Shown: piece after piece, positions 22,767 to 35,805 of the stretch
Position numbering within the stretch: position 1 is the first letter of the stretch
Layout of the letters: every line of letters begins with the position of its first letter
NCBI GenBank assembly: GCA_025642075.2
Contig: JAODUO010000871.1
Coordinates: forward strand, 172,223 to 236,222
Origin: Ridgeia piscesae
Lineage: Eukaryota; Annelida; Polychaeta; Sabellida; Siboglinidae
Direction: 5' to 3'
Length of the DNA stretch: 64,000 nt
Translations under genes and position numbers: made by a program
The notes under the pieces: generated by a model
Databases searched by the model: none
The model's input: the letters and a program-made list of their open reading frames with translations, nothing else
What the model was told of the DNA's origin: nothing

Positions 22767-23860
22767 GGCATAATTATGTTATTAATCTTATATGGTAGTT
22801 TGTGTAACTAAAACATTTTTATTGTGTAATATAGCCATGCATAGGTACAATTTAAAACAAGAAAATAGTATTTCTGTAGCCAATTGGGCATGCAAGTCTC
22901 ACGCGCGAAAACGAGGCTGGGGTGCAGTTGGGGGCAGGAGGTCCATATACTCCATGTTAACATATAGGACTTTGTTTTGTTTGTGGTCGTAATAATCGAA
23001 CTGTTCCGATATAGCGTATTTCAGTTACATTGTCCGAAGGATTATTACAAGCAGAAGCAGTGGAACACTTTGCCGGTGACAATAATCACGGAAATCATGA
23101 ATTTTAATCGATTATTATGGTGGTTAGCGGCATGAACTTGTGTTTGGCGATCTTGACTAATAATGAAGAGTGTCAGTTTTCGCGCAGTACAACCTGTTTG
23201 GGCCAAACGTATACACGTGTTATGATTATGTGCATTTAGACAACTTGTCAGATATAAGTGCTTATCGAAACCACAATGTACAGCAATGTAAAACGCAAAG
23301 TCCGTAAAAGACACATACAGTCTAACATCGTGTCTATTATATGCACAACATAAGTCGCTATGTGTCTATGATAATGTGATAAACTCAAATTAAATCGGAC
23401 ATTTAAGATAAGAAACGTGTAACACAAGATATTTATGAGCTGTCATCCATCGTTAAAATATTATTCTTGGGTCCAGTCCCCAATTAGTCTCGCTTAGTCC
23501 CCAATAAGCTCCAGTCGCACGGAGTCACGGCATGTATCGTGACCCACTTGCAGGCCCTATTGCCAAAGGTATTATGGGAGATAGTGAGCATGTTGTGTAC
23601 TATTTTACTTAGGCCTAATTGATGCCTACTTTGCAAATCCTTTTCAGTTGTAAACCATTCTCTTTATCTCTAGTTCAACATCTCTCAGCCGGTAATTCCT
23701 AAGCCTTCCTCTTATTTCTACCCTTGGGCATTTCATGTGAGGACTTGTCTGGTAACGTGATGGTTTTTCATTCATTTCCCAAGTCCAAGCCCCACAACTA
23801 GCTCCAAAGTGTCCAATGTTTCCACTTGTCCTATTTTATATGGTTCTCCTAATTATTTAG
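22767..23860. other. WNK intron, nothing recognised
   Basis: No coding, RNA or repeat signature was identified. Short frames on both strands are of background length. Confidence 0.35.
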
Positions 23861-24969
23861 TTAACTCTTTACTGGGTGGACAGCCTTCTTATTTTACACC
23901 CTGCTGTGGGTAGACAATTTTAAGATGGCATCCATCTGTGAGTTACGCTGCATGTTGTTTGCATTAAAATTATAAAAACTTGGCAACCGATGCATGAAAA
24001 TATATGAAATTAATTGCACTGTAGATGGAATGATTGTGTGAATAAAATGTGTTATTAAAATTTATGTGTTGCAATCAATTACATTTCAGATTTTGAAGCA
24101 AACTAACAATTATGATGACAAAATAAATAAGCAACTTCATCATGCTACATATTTTTTTTAGAACAAACAAGAGTGATCCTGTGGAACTAATGTAACCATG
24201 TATGTTAGTTTTATCCTAGTAAAACATTTATCCTATTTTGACGGTTAGTTTTCAAATTATAATTGCTTTTGTAAACAACGCCAATGCGACGGAAGACAAA
24301 AATCATGCCATAATTTACATAATTACTATTGTTTACCAATCATATTGCCGAATGGAATGTTCTTTTCGTATGTAAAATCAAAACTCGAAGAACAAAGGGT
24401 AGCAGACTCCTTTCACAAATAGATGCTCCCTTATCAGAAGCAATGTGACCATAGTGCATATTAATAAAATACTCTAAAATAAATCGACCAAACGAAGTAC
24501 AGACAGTGATCCGATCAACAAAATGGCTGAATATCGGCGAAATGAACATGCCGCCGATGGGTCATCTTCGTCGTATCTCAACTACGAAAAGTCGCACAAA
24601 CAACGTAGATGGATGATAACAGGGTCTCCGTGATCACTGTCGACATTATTCACGTTGTAAACATCGATATCTGACTTGAAATCGTCAAGAAATGATCTCA
24701 GTAATATCCACCAAATGCCGCACGATGTCGGAGGTTAGCTAGACGAATGCACTTCAATATCCTTCCAAATAAAGTCAATTAATTCGCAAACGAAAACTAT
24801 TTTTCACAAGATGACGACAGCACATGTTTCCGTGACCTACATAGAGCTTAGATCAGCAGTTTGAGCTGGCTGGTTAATGTAAAAGAAGGATGTTATCGCG
24901 GTAAACGAAACGCCCACAAACTGTGAGTTTATTGGGCAGTTTTGGACTGTCTGCGCAGTAAAGAGTTAA
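23861..24969. mobile_element. piggyBac-like non-autonomous element, complete
   Basis: TTAA (23861-23864) then CTCTTTACTGGGTGGACAG at the left; CTGTCTGCGCAGTAAAGAG then TTAA (24966-24969) at the right. TTAA duplications plus ~18-base inverted termini are the hallmark of piggyBac-type cut-and-paste elements. The 1.1-kb body has no transposase; a short frame from ATG 24523 (M-A-E-Y-R-R-N-E-H-A-A-D-G) could be a leftover of the transposase N terminus. The right 360 bases also occur inverted at 18269-18582. Confidence 0.8.
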
Positions 24970-25479
24970 TACCTAGACTGAGATGAAATGCGACAAGAGG
25001 CGTTGATGCCGCACTTCTGTATCCTCACTGATAATCCATCTAATTAATGTACACAGATGATTCAACTCCATAAATTGTTTGCTGTTCTACTGTGAATAAA
25101 ATGTAGCAATTTGGTTGCTGCCAGATGTATTTGTATTGAGTTTTAACTAAATGAATCAGTTGTCTGCATACTTGATATCTAGAAAACACATAGCACTATG
25201 ATGTGGGGAAGTTTTGACTTTTTGTCACCAAATGATACATACATTTTAACGGTGATAATCCATGATTGCAATGCTATGGTATCAGCCTTAAAATGATATT
25301 ATAACATGTGCCTCCACATAGCGGATAATTGTTCATGAAGACAATTTGAATAGTGGTCTGTCGTATTCAAGTGTCACACACCATGCAATAACAACCTGTT
25401 ATACTGAAATGGTTTTGTAATGGTGCATAGACCTAACTCACCCGTAGCCAGTTATTCGATAATAAACATGATAAGGGTA
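24970..25479. other. WNK intron, nothing recognised
   Basis: AT-rich, no features seen. Confidence 0.35.
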
Positions 25480-26040
25480 GGAACATTCAGCTGTTTTGCT
25501 TCTATTTTGCCATTTCATGCATTCGAAATACACTTCCAAGTCACTGTGACTTTCATTGTCAGAGATATACGCTGCAAACAGTTTATTGAGATTAGGATGG
25601 ATTGGTTTAAACCCACGTGACCAGCAATTGGGTGACTTATTTACATGTAGGCCTATGTATCAGGTGTTGCTGATGGCTAAAGTTTATGTCAATGGGGTAT
25701 TTCTATGCCAGATTGAGACAATTAGACATGCAGGGCTTTCCCATAATGCCAAATGTGTCTGCCATGTGTTGATGAATTGCCCAAAACTGCAAGTGGAACA
25801 AGTGCAATTTATTGGTTTTGTTTTATGGAATTTACTTCACCTATTCTTTCTGAAAAGGGAACAAATGTAGTAATTGATAATATAAATGAGAAAAAGCATT
25901 GCCAGTTGATAAAAAAAGCCATTGAAGTATCATCAGGTGGCAAAAAGTAAAAATCGTCCAAAATCACCATGCATTGTACGGCTACATACAGGGTTTTCTC
26001 GAAATCAAGTTAGCTGATATTCGACACATTTAATTAGAAC
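25480..26040. repeat. Unclassified dispersed repeat E, copy 2
   Basis: Second copy of the repeat at 21440-22095, more decayed, with stops in the region where copy 1 is open. The 3' edge TTTTCTCGAAATCAAGTTAG...CATTTAATTAGAACA corresponds to copy 1 CATTTCATTAGAACA; a further echo (CATTTTATTAGAACTCGACA) is at about 27330-27352. Confidence 0.55.
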
Positions 26041-28217
26041 ACAACACATTTAATACCTCTTAGAGCCTTTTTTAAAAATATACCTTTCTTGCATGGCAAA
26101 CATATAGACTAACGGAAGGCCAAGTGTGTTTACTTTGTGAAACTTACACAAGAATTACCCATTGACATCAACATTAGCCAGTAGCAGCACATGACACAAA
26201 GGCCTATTTGTAGCTAAAGCACTCAATACTGGCCACACATGGCTGATACAGGAGTCCTCATTGGATTAATATTGCAGGCAAAGTGCACACTTTCTGAATC
26301 TCATTAGATGTAAACAACACATTATGACAATAGGTCTGCTATTAGATAACTTTCATAATTACTTCGATACGGTTGCAATAATCTATGAAATCAGTTTGCA
26401 ACATATACCTTCAACAATGACCATGATTTGGGAGTGTATTTTGAATGGAGAAATAGAAGTAAAATGACCAAATTCAGAATGTAGATGTAGCGATGTTTGA
26501 TCACATTATTATGTTATTTTGAAGTTCACTTACTTTGAAGCATATTTTTAACTCATTAGTAATGAGTCTTGGTCATGTACTGGTGTTACTGGAGATGGCT
26601 CAGGTTTAACAAATTGTGCCCCAAAGTACCAGTAAGTGACTTTCTTACAAAATAACCAACATATCTTGGAGCCATGAACAATATATTCCATATCGTTATA
26701 AAAGTTGTTAATGTATACATACAATTTCAATAGCCTTTTGAATATAATTATAATAAAAAAGCGTTCCTATGGTTTGAAGGGGCTGTTACAAAAATGTAAA
26801 AATAACACTAAACAAATTCATGATTAAAAAATGTGGCATTAACTGTCCAAGTAAATTATCATTACTCCTCTCGAGGCCAGATTAATGGAAATATATACCT
26901 GCTATTGAATTATATTAAGTCAAGAGATTGTGCTGTGACCAAATCATGCTATTCTTGAGTTCCATAATGCAAATAAATAAATACATTCTGGTCCAATTTA
27001 AATAACCTTTTCACAACATCTGTAGTACTAATTCCTCGTGTAAATAGCCAAGTATATGTAAATTGTTTACACAAATATCATACATGTTAAGTCTCCTGCA
27101 TTCAGCGGGAGACTATCGCAATTGCATAATATTTCCCAATCCCCTGCATAGGAGAACCAATCTCTTGCATTTTCAACAAAACCTAAGTGAAAACAATTGG
27201 CGGGAGCCGCCCTGCTCTGTATTGTACTTCATTGTCCTACATCTCGCAATCCTAGATCGAACCCTGCTGTTTGTATTGTCCAAAGGATTTCAGGGCCCAT
27301 TTCATTAGCCCATTTTTGGACACATGTGACTCATTTTATTAGAACTCGACACATTTATTCAGGAGCCAGTGCTACAAAATTATGGAAGGAAAAGGAGACC
27401 ATTAGCATGCATTATAATTGACTAATACAAATTGCTACATAAATGACATGGAGTGAGACTACTGATCACAAAACCTTCATTGTTGACCCAACATCTAGTG
27501 TTGTTTACTGGCAGTTTATTCTAAGTACCATTTGTGTTGTCTTGCGTAGATTGTGTATCCATATTATTTCGTTTTCACAACAGTTTCATTTGCAATGTTC
27601 CTGGTTAAATTGCTCAATCCAGATACTACACTACCAGTAGTTCAAACAGTTAGAATGACTTTGTGTATAGCAACAGCCTTATATTTATGTTATGTAGACA
27701 TTATCTATATTATCAAACATCATTTTTGTATGTTTTGGACTGAAATATTGCATGTGACCTAGTGGGCCCACTGGGATGGTTTGTGGGTTTAGACATTTTT
27801 TAAGGGGGATTGGAGAACTTGGGTGTCTTAGTGTTTCAACATATTTCAAAAGGCTATAGATGGAGTCTGGAATTTCATGTTTTTACGTCATTGCAAAGAT
27901 AATTATGCCATCTACAACTACGTATGAGAGTATGTTTAGTTTGTATTTAGTTAATTACTACATTAGTGATATACTAACGTATATGCAAAACATCATTGTA
28001 TCTTATGTCAATTTGCTAAATAAAACACTAATTTCTCTTCAGACTTTCACATTTTCTCCAATAAGTTATTGTTTTTGCATGACACACAGTTGTCTTCATT
28101 ATTGTTTAATATTGATCAAATTACTGTGTTGCTTTATATTTTTGGTGATTTAATTTTGCCTTCTCAGCCTCTGCTTTGCTCATTTTTGATCTGGCTTTTC
28201 TACATTTTATGTTACAG
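26041..28217. other. WNK intron, mostly unassigned
   Basis: Contains the second copy of the dispersed repeat at about 26868-26946 (see 13788-13866). Otherwise only background frames. The end supplies the branch region and acceptor of the giant exon. Confidence 0.4.
26868..26946. repeat. Dispersed repeat, copy 2
   Basis: Near-identical to 13788-13866 over about 75 bases, same orientation, shared core ATTAATGGAAATATATACCT. Confidence 0.7.
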
Positions 28218-31200
28218 AAACTGAGCTTTGAAAGTGGTTCTATGAATGTGAGCACTGCTACCACAGCCAACTCTGGCACAAGCACAGTAGTGCAGGATGC
28301 AGCAGGCACACAGTATCCCACCTCACCAGTTAAGACTGCCCAGCCCAGTGCCACTGCTGTCGCAGCCGCGAGTAACCAGGTGTCTCCAGACAATACTGTC
28401 ACTGAAACGTCAAATGGAACTAAAAAAATGGATACAGTAGCACCTGATAAAACATCACAAACACTTGAGCAGCCACTGACTGAGTTTCGCAGCCGTTCAT
28501 TATCGACATCTCGACAACCGAGTGTTGAACCATCTGATCAAACTGATGAGACACGCGTGAAGCTGCTTGAAGCGCATGCTGCTGAAAATCTGAGTGGATT
28601 GACATCACATGAGAACTCACTGACTCGTATGAAGAAGAAGCGTGAGTTGATCAACTATGACTGCTTGAAACAGCGACTGGGTGAATTGACAAAGGCACCC
28701 CAGGGCAGTGCTAGTGTTGTAGCAGGCAAACTAACAGATGGAACGCCAACAGAGGCACGTGGTAGTGTGTCTGGACCATCAATGCCACAGACACACAAAC
28801 ATGGACTGATCAGTACTGATGGAAGTAAGACGAGTGCTTGTGGAGCAAGTTGTACTAGCAGTACAGCACCAACAGCCACAGTAAGCCAGCAACAGGTGCT
28901 GTCATCTCCTCAGCTCTACTCACAAGTAGTACAACAGCAGACACCACAACAAGTGCTACAGGTGTCACAACAGCAACAGCAAGTATCACAACAACAACAA
29001 CAACAGCAAGTGCCACAGCAACAACAGCAAGCATCACAAGTGCCACAACAACAAGTGTCACAAGTGTCACAACAACAAGTGTCACAGCAACAACAGCAGG
29101 TGCAACAACAATCACTTCAGCAACAAGTGCAACAACAATCACAGCAGATATCACAGCTACAGCAACAAGCCCCATCACAACAAATGCAACAGCAACAGGC
29201 ACAGCTACAACATCAACAGCAGCATTTGCAGCCACAACAGTTGACACTACAGCAGCAGCAGCCACCACAGCAACAACCTGTGCAACAGCAGCTTCAACAA
29301 CCTATGCAGATGCATCACAGCAGTTCATACCAGCAGCTGGCAGAGCTGGGAGTCATAACATCACCCCGCAAGTTAAAGTCAGCTGAAAGTGGGCATGACA
29401 GACAACCACTGCAGCAGCCAACACAATCAAATACATCTGCCAGCCAGCAATCTGGTATAGGGCAGCAGGAACAAGGAAGATTGTTTCAAGAGATGCCAAC
29501 AGATGATGACCATCAGAATAGTACTCAGTACACAGCCGACACAAGTATGGCACTGCATGAACTGCCATCTCTTCAACCAAACACCCCGGTTAAGGCTCAA
29601 GCCACAGTAACCCCAGTCAAACAAGTGGAACAGCAGTCGCAACCAGCTCTGGTAATGGGCACATTACCTGCTCCACAGATGACAGCACAACCTGCTCTAC
29701 AGATTCTGCCACAACCTGTTCAACAGGTGGCAGCACAACCTGCTCCACAGGTGCCAACACAACCTGCCCAACAGGTGGCAGCACAATCTGCCCAGCAGCT
29801 GCCGACACAACCCGCTCCGCAGATGCTACAGCACCTGCATAACATGGTGCCTTCAGTTGCGCAAATCCAACAGATGATGTACTTGGATCATTTAATGGCC
29901 CAACAACAACAACAGATGATGCAAGCATATCAGGGCTTGCAGCAACCTTGGCAGAGTCAGTTGGCAGCAGCCTTACAGCAGTCCCAACAATGCTACCTGC
30001 CAGACCAAGCACAGTTTTTGCTAGCACAGCAACAGCAGCGTAACATACAGGTGCAACTTGCGATGGCACATGTGGCTGCTGCACGCCAGATTCCATCAGT
30101 TGTGTCTCCTGCAGTACAGCAACAGCCACCAGCCATAGTACCAATAACACAGGTTTCTCCACAGCATACTCTTAGCGCTAGCTGTGCGATGCACCCACCT
30201 GTAACGACTGCATCCAAGCTACCACCAAATGTACACCCAGTGACATCAACAGCCCACTGTGACAATGTCCAACGGAAGACAGACAGGCCCTCTGACCTTG
30301 TAAATCTAGAACAAGAGCTTCTGAAGATATCACGACCACGCAAATGGCCTGTAGTCAGCTCTCCACCTCTGTCAACATCAACACCAGTTATGCCTCAAAC
30401 AATGTTAGTGCAAACAGCACAGGGCCTGCCATTTATACCCTTTGCACCCTCATCTCTCCCACATACATCAGTCCCTCTAGTGCAGATGCAGTGCCCTGAT
30501 ATGCCACCGGTACAGTATGTCCATAGTGTACCTGATGCTGCTCTGCTTGGTAATACTACATCGATCGGCCAAACATTGTCCTATGATCTGAGCATGCTAA
30601 CGACACCATCTCCTGTTATGCCCACGTTAGAACAGGCTGCAATTGTCCCAAACATGGTTGGCACTGCTCCTGAATCAGAACTACTTGGTGCTGAAAAAAC
30701 GCTCATCACTCAATCTGTTGGAACTGTAGGACCTGGTGCAAATTTGGCACAAACTGCACCAACATTGATGGCACAAACTACAGTTGTGTCTGCAACAAGA
30801 AGTACACTTGTTTCATCAGCTGTCGTTAGCTCAGCTGCAGTGAAGTCTGTTGCTCCAACAGTGAAGGCAGTTCCCGACTCTGCTGTAGTCACATCCCAGT
30901 TGGTTCCGTCACAGGTCATAGCCACTGATGTTCTCAGTACACCTGTAACAACACCAAACCCAGTGAAAAAGTCTCGGTTTTCTGTCACAGTTGTGAATGA
31001 AGACCCTTTGGTAGATAAGCTTAAACAGACCAACGTTTCCGAGACACGACTGGATGAATCTTTGATTTCTATAGTAGATGGGAATGAAAGATCGACTGTT
31101 AAGACCATACCAAACAGCACTGCATGCACTACAATAGAGGTGCCGAAGAACCCCCCAAAAGTCATACGCAAAGGTCGATTCAAGGTCATGACCTTCCCTG

Positions 31201-31589
31201 ACAACCCTACAGCAGGTGAAGTAACAGCCATGATACCAGTGACAACCCAGGAAACCAAACAGCCACCATCCAACAGCACATCACAAGAGAGCCTTGGAAA
31301 CTTGACAGATGGTGATTCTGTCACATCTGTTACAAGTGTCTGTCTTCCACGTCAGTTGTCAGATTCTGGTGTCAGCACAACAAGTGAATGTAGCATTGAG
31401 AATCGTAGCACGACCAGTCAGACAATGCTCGATGCAATTCTTACTGGCAGCACTGGACAGATGACACGCCCAGTGGTTGCTACGATGACACCAGAGTCAC
31501 TTGGCTCACAGACTTCAGCCAATAATTTGATGAGTCTGGTGCACCATGAGATGAGTCTGCTCAAACAGGAAACACAGGCAAAGGTGCAT
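28218..31589 (+). CDS. WNK-family kinase, giant exon with Q-rich region and RFxV motifs
   Basis: Acceptor TTATGTTACAG at 28217; donor GTGCAT|GTAAGT after 31589; 1,124 codons, phase 0 at both ends. In order: Ser/Thr-rich start; a charged segment near residues 150-165 (R-M-K-K-K-R-E-L-I-N-Y); a long glutamine/proline-rich region (about 230-400) and further Q/P/V repeats to about 640; then two SPAK/OSR1-binding-type motifs, K-S-R-F-S-V at 30972-30986 and K-G-R-F-K-V at 31170-31187. Long, disordered, single-exon tails with RFxV motifs are characteristic of animal WNKs, where they dock the CCT domains of SPAK/OSR1 and support condensate formation. Antisense frames across the CAA/CAG repeats are artefacts of composition. 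Confidence 0.85.
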
Positions 31590-33133
31590 GTAAGTTTTCA
31601 TCTGGTCAGTGTCATCGTGTCACAACATCTGTTAAAAAAAGTCCACTTAATTATTTTAATGCATGCAGCTGCATTTATTTAATGATTTATTGTGTAACCA
31701 GACGGGTAATACTTCCTCAGTATTGCTTAATTAAAAGTATGTTTTTGCATGTTTTTGGAACCTGAATTGTCAGCATCAATCTGTTAAAAAGTAAAATAAA
31801 GTACTAAAATATGACATTTGTGAAATACACTTTCTTCAGCCCTTTAACAAAGTTCAATAACTAAACATGCAACTATACAGTATTATTAAACATACATTGG
31901 TCTTTCTAGAGCTTTTCCATGTTTCTGTGTGAAGTGAAGTGGTGTTTGAACAAGCTGTTTCCCATGAGGTAAAAAGGCATTTAGAATTATCTTCAAACAT
32001 GTTTCAGTGTGTTATTTCTCACAAATTAAACATCATCATGTCCTATTGATATGTAATATAATACTGAACATTCTAAACCTGACATTGTACTGATACAATG
32101 GCAGTATTATGTGGATTTCAACATAATTCCTATAAAACATTTAAAAGAACCAATACTTGAAATCATGTGTGGTAATAAAGTAATCACTTCGAGTGATGTT
32201 TCAGATTTGGAAAGAAAGATTCTACTGTAATTAATTTGGACTTGACTGTAAAGGATCTGTTAGTTTTTAGCTCCTCTAGTCAGCTGAAGTAGCTGCAAAA
32301 AAAAGTAGTTTTACAATATTTTTAATGGAACAGTTTTTATCATACTCGGCAAACCAAAATTAGTTATTTCTTTAAAGTATTCCCAGATGTTTCCATACTC
32401 CAGCCTGAAGTCCAGCTGTTTTTTGTTGTTGCAATTTATACAATTACATGTAATTGTTTGCAACAGTGCAGGTAATTTTGGCACTTTAGTGGCCAGCACC
32501 CTCCGAGAGTAGTTTATGTTAACAAAATTGATGTATTTTATATACAAATTATTTATCACCATGTTTAATTAATGGAGAAGTTTTAGTCAAACATTGTCAT
32601 TTATTGTTTTTGAATAGTGGTTCGAGAATAATGGTTCCATTCTTTTAAGAAAAATTGAACTGGAGACAAAATAATGGTAGTGGAGGACTAGCATAGCATA
32701 TAAGAAAGTATTAATTCTCCCAAAGGCCTAATAAATAGGACATACTACATACTCATTGTGTGAAAGCTATCAGTGTGAATTTCATTAAATGAACAAATTC
32801 ATCAGAAAAACAGGGTTCACAGAGATACACTTCAATAACCCAAAAACCTTTGCAATAGATCTACTGAGGTAATTGTTTGTAAAGTAGTACACTTCATTGT
32901 AGCATTTGTTAATGTTCCATTTTGTGAACTCTTGTTTCTCTACTCTAGACAAACATGAACAAACATTTTATTGTTGCATATTTTAGGAGTTGCTATGCTG
33001 ATATTTAAACTGTCATTGAGACATGCTAAATAAGTTGCACTGGTTGAGAATAATGACTATCTGAAGTTGCATAAGGAAATCTCAGTTTGGTGTGCTTTTT
33101 GTGGTGCTGAATGGAACCTGATGTATGTTGCAG
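31590..33133. other. WNK intron, nothing recognised
   Basis: AT-rich, with donor GTAAGT at the left and acceptor GCAG at the right. No repeats shared with the rest of the window. Confidence 0.5.
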
Positions 33134-33219
33134 TCTCATGGAGGTAGTGAACCGCCACTTGAGATAGCTCTGCAGGAAATCCTTCCCACCGACTCGGGAT
33201 ATCAGGCAATCATTCTCCG
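33134..33219 (+). CDS. WNK-family kinase, short exon
   Basis: Acceptor GTATGTTGCAG at 33133, donor CTCCG|GTAAGT after 33219; 28 codons plus two bases. It reads S-H-G-G-S-E-P-P-L-E-I-A-L-Q-E-I then D-S-G-Y-Q-A-I-I-L and a split arginine codon. The incoming phase (0) fits the giant exon and the outgoing phase (2) fits the next exon exactly. It is too short to show a domain; support is splice consensus plus phase. Confidence 0.75.
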
Positions 33220-34934
33220 GTAAGTGAATGTATTTATTGACTGCTAGACATAAATAAGCATCATATGTGTTACTGCATGATAATATTGTTTCAATATTAT
33301 AGGTAGAAGATCAGCTTGATTACTTTCTGGAATCTTTTTGGCACAGTGGACCCTCCCACCCCCGGGCTTCATACCTGGACTATTAGACTATAACAATAAG
33401 CTATAGCTGCTGGCTTAGTGAACTTGAGTAGCATCTAAGTTTTGGATTACGCCTATCCTCGCAAGCAACTGGTCGTTGCGCTATGTTTCTACTCGTAGCA
33501 CAACAAAGAGAAGAGCTGGTATACTGACGTAATCTCACATTGGCGCGCAAAAATTACCCTTATTTGTGGACAGCTGGGTGGCCCGGGCTGGAGTGGGCAA
33601 TGCCTGTGTCTCTATTCAAAAACATTAGGAGGCTTTGAATGGGTAGTTCACAATATTTATTATGAGACGTAGAATATGACAGCTCTTAATGTAGCACATG
33701 ACGTTAAAACACCACTTTTGAAACTAGCCAAAAAAATAGCGGCATGTGCATAAAAAGAAGCCCAAAAAACCGCAACCCACAACTGCTAATTGTTTCCCGC
33801 AGAACAGGTCTAACACTAGCCCAATTCCGCAGGAAAACCGTGGAGTTGGCAACACTGAGCCTAATGGCTATTCTCGCTTAACCAACTGCCGGTTGGCTGC
33901 GTAACTACGCCTAGAAGACAGTTTGGTGACTTTGCCGGCTTTTGAGTGTTATCCGTGTGGGCTACACAATGCTGCCACCTCACAGATACTGGTTAATCCT
34001 GCCATAATTCCTATTTTATAAACAACTGCAATTTTGTATTTCTATTTATTTTTGTGTTAATATAAGTTCAATGTTGAATACTTTTCATAGGATATCATTG
34101 TCTTGTAAAAGTATATTGCTATTTTTATTTAATAGTTGTTGTGAGAGCCAATCAGCATCTCTACCCTAATCTTGGGTAAGGCCGCCCTGTCAGTTACATC
34201 GGCAGCCCATTAATTTCCCAGGCGGAGTTGTGGGTCTGTAAAATGCTGCCACCTCACGGAGTCTGTTTTTTTAGGCTACCTAATGGCAGGCATGTAATAT
34301 ATTCGAACGGAATAATCAGTTTAGTTACTGGTCTTCGCATACACCAGATTTCATTGTTTCCGTTTGCAGAATAGTGTCACAGGACACATTTCTGAACAAT
34401 TAAACATATTTTTACTTTTTGCAAGGGCCCAATGACCCAAACTGTGTTCGCAAAGTGCTCAATTTTACTCTATTTTCCTTTCGGGTGCATTCAAGCCATT
34501 TGGGTGGGTGGGACAATGTAAGGTGCAGGGGTGAGGCCTGGATTGAACCCTTGGCTTCACATGTTTGCAGTTTCCTCTCACAGGCGTGAACAAGGCCCAG
34601 GGTCCTAGCTCATCCCATGGGACCTAACTGGTCCTGAAGACTTGTCATTGCTTCATCTCTCTTTTCAGCTGGAATGACTCGTTACAATCCTGGTTTATTC
34701 TCCTTCGGTAAAGCACACCTCATATGCAGAGCATATTCTACTCCTTTAGGTATATCTTGAACTCAAGTGATTTGTCTTCTTATTGGTGCTTCGGGCAGCT
34801 GATCATAGCTGGGTTTGCTGCCCTGTATCAACAACATTGGATGAGCTCCCATTTAGTATCATTGGTCTTTGTCCCTCCTGCATCCACCAGTTCCTCCTAT
34901 TGTTTCACAAAATGTCTCTTCTCCTTGGATGACC
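33220..34934. other. WNK intron, unassigned repeat-like DNA
   Basis: About 33330-34700 has a different composition from the flanking intron and two partly similar blocks containing ATGCTGCCACCTCAC (about 33970 and 34243). This suggests an old, undefined mobile element. No coding signature. Confidence 0.35.
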
Positions 34935-35805
34935 TCTAAAAGATGACGTCGTTTTCTTGAACGTGTTTGGCATAAAACACGTTCATCATTAGATAGGTTA
35001 CTATATTCTAAACAGTGCCATCTTTGCAACAGACATGACAAAAGCAAAATCTGAATATTTTACAAATATGGCATCAATAACGCTGAAAATCCTCATCAGT
35101 TATGGAGTTGCATAAATAAAAAAGTTCATAGATGGGCCATTTCTGCCAAAACACAATTCATTACGTTCTCTTTGTGATGTGTTATTTTATTTTAAGTCTT
35201 CGTCCCCATTTCATATGTTCAATAAATTAAATATTCAACCTCCGCACATAAATTATCTACTGTCTTCTTTTACTCGAGCTGCTGCTGAGGAAGTCAGGCA
35301 AATAATTATGTCTTCTCCAAATAAATGTTGTGATCTAGATCCATTGCCAACAAAGTTGTTGAAAGCATGTATTGATTGACTCTTTGCTTGGTACGATAAT
35401 GAATATCATAAATGCATCACTGAGTACAGGTATTTTTCTAAATGATTTTAAATAAGCGCATGTAAATCCACTTCTTACAAAGATAATTTTGTCCAAACAT
35501 AACTTGAAAAATTGTGGACCTGTTTCTAATATCAGCTTCATTTCCAAGATACTTGAAAAGGTTGTAGCAAAACGCCTTGGATCTCATATTCAAATAATCT
35601 GTCAAATGTGTTCCAATCAGCATACAAACGACTTCATTCTACAGAGACTGCTCTCCTAAAAGTGCATAATGATATCACTTTAAATATGGATAATGGTAAA
35701 GTTACTGCACTTACCTTGCTTAATTTGTCAGCGGCTTTTGATAATATTAATCATACTATTCTCATGGATCATTTGTCTTTGTGGTACGTATGTCTGGTGT
35801 AGTAG
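34935..35805 (+). mobile_element. LINE fragment: region upstream of and within reverse transcriptase
   Basis: Frames shift several times, but the order is right for a non-LTR retrotransposon: K-R-R-R-F-L-E-R-V-W and L-L-Y-S-K-Q-C-H-L-C-N-R-H (34935-35045), N-P-H-Q-L-W-S-C-I-N-K, then S-P-N-K-C-C-D-L-D-P-L-P-T-K-L-L-K (35314-35364), K-I-L-E-K-V-V-A-K-R-L-G, and F-Q-S-A-Y-K-R-L-H-S-T-E-T-A-L-L-K-V followed by L-S-A-A-F-D-N-I-N-H-T-I-L (35608-35770), which holds the first catalytic aspartate motif of the RT. It breaks off before the F-A-D-D box. Inactive. It lies in the last WNK intron, sense orientation, and may be the same family as 14207-14757. Confidence 0.8.

Noticed and set aside
28855..31324. 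Long - strand open frames (up to 204 residues) rich in Val and Ala opposite the giant WNK exon
   Set aside because: Antisense of CAA/CAG/ACA-rich coding DNA gives stop-free frames; the + strand has domain motifs and consistent splicing.
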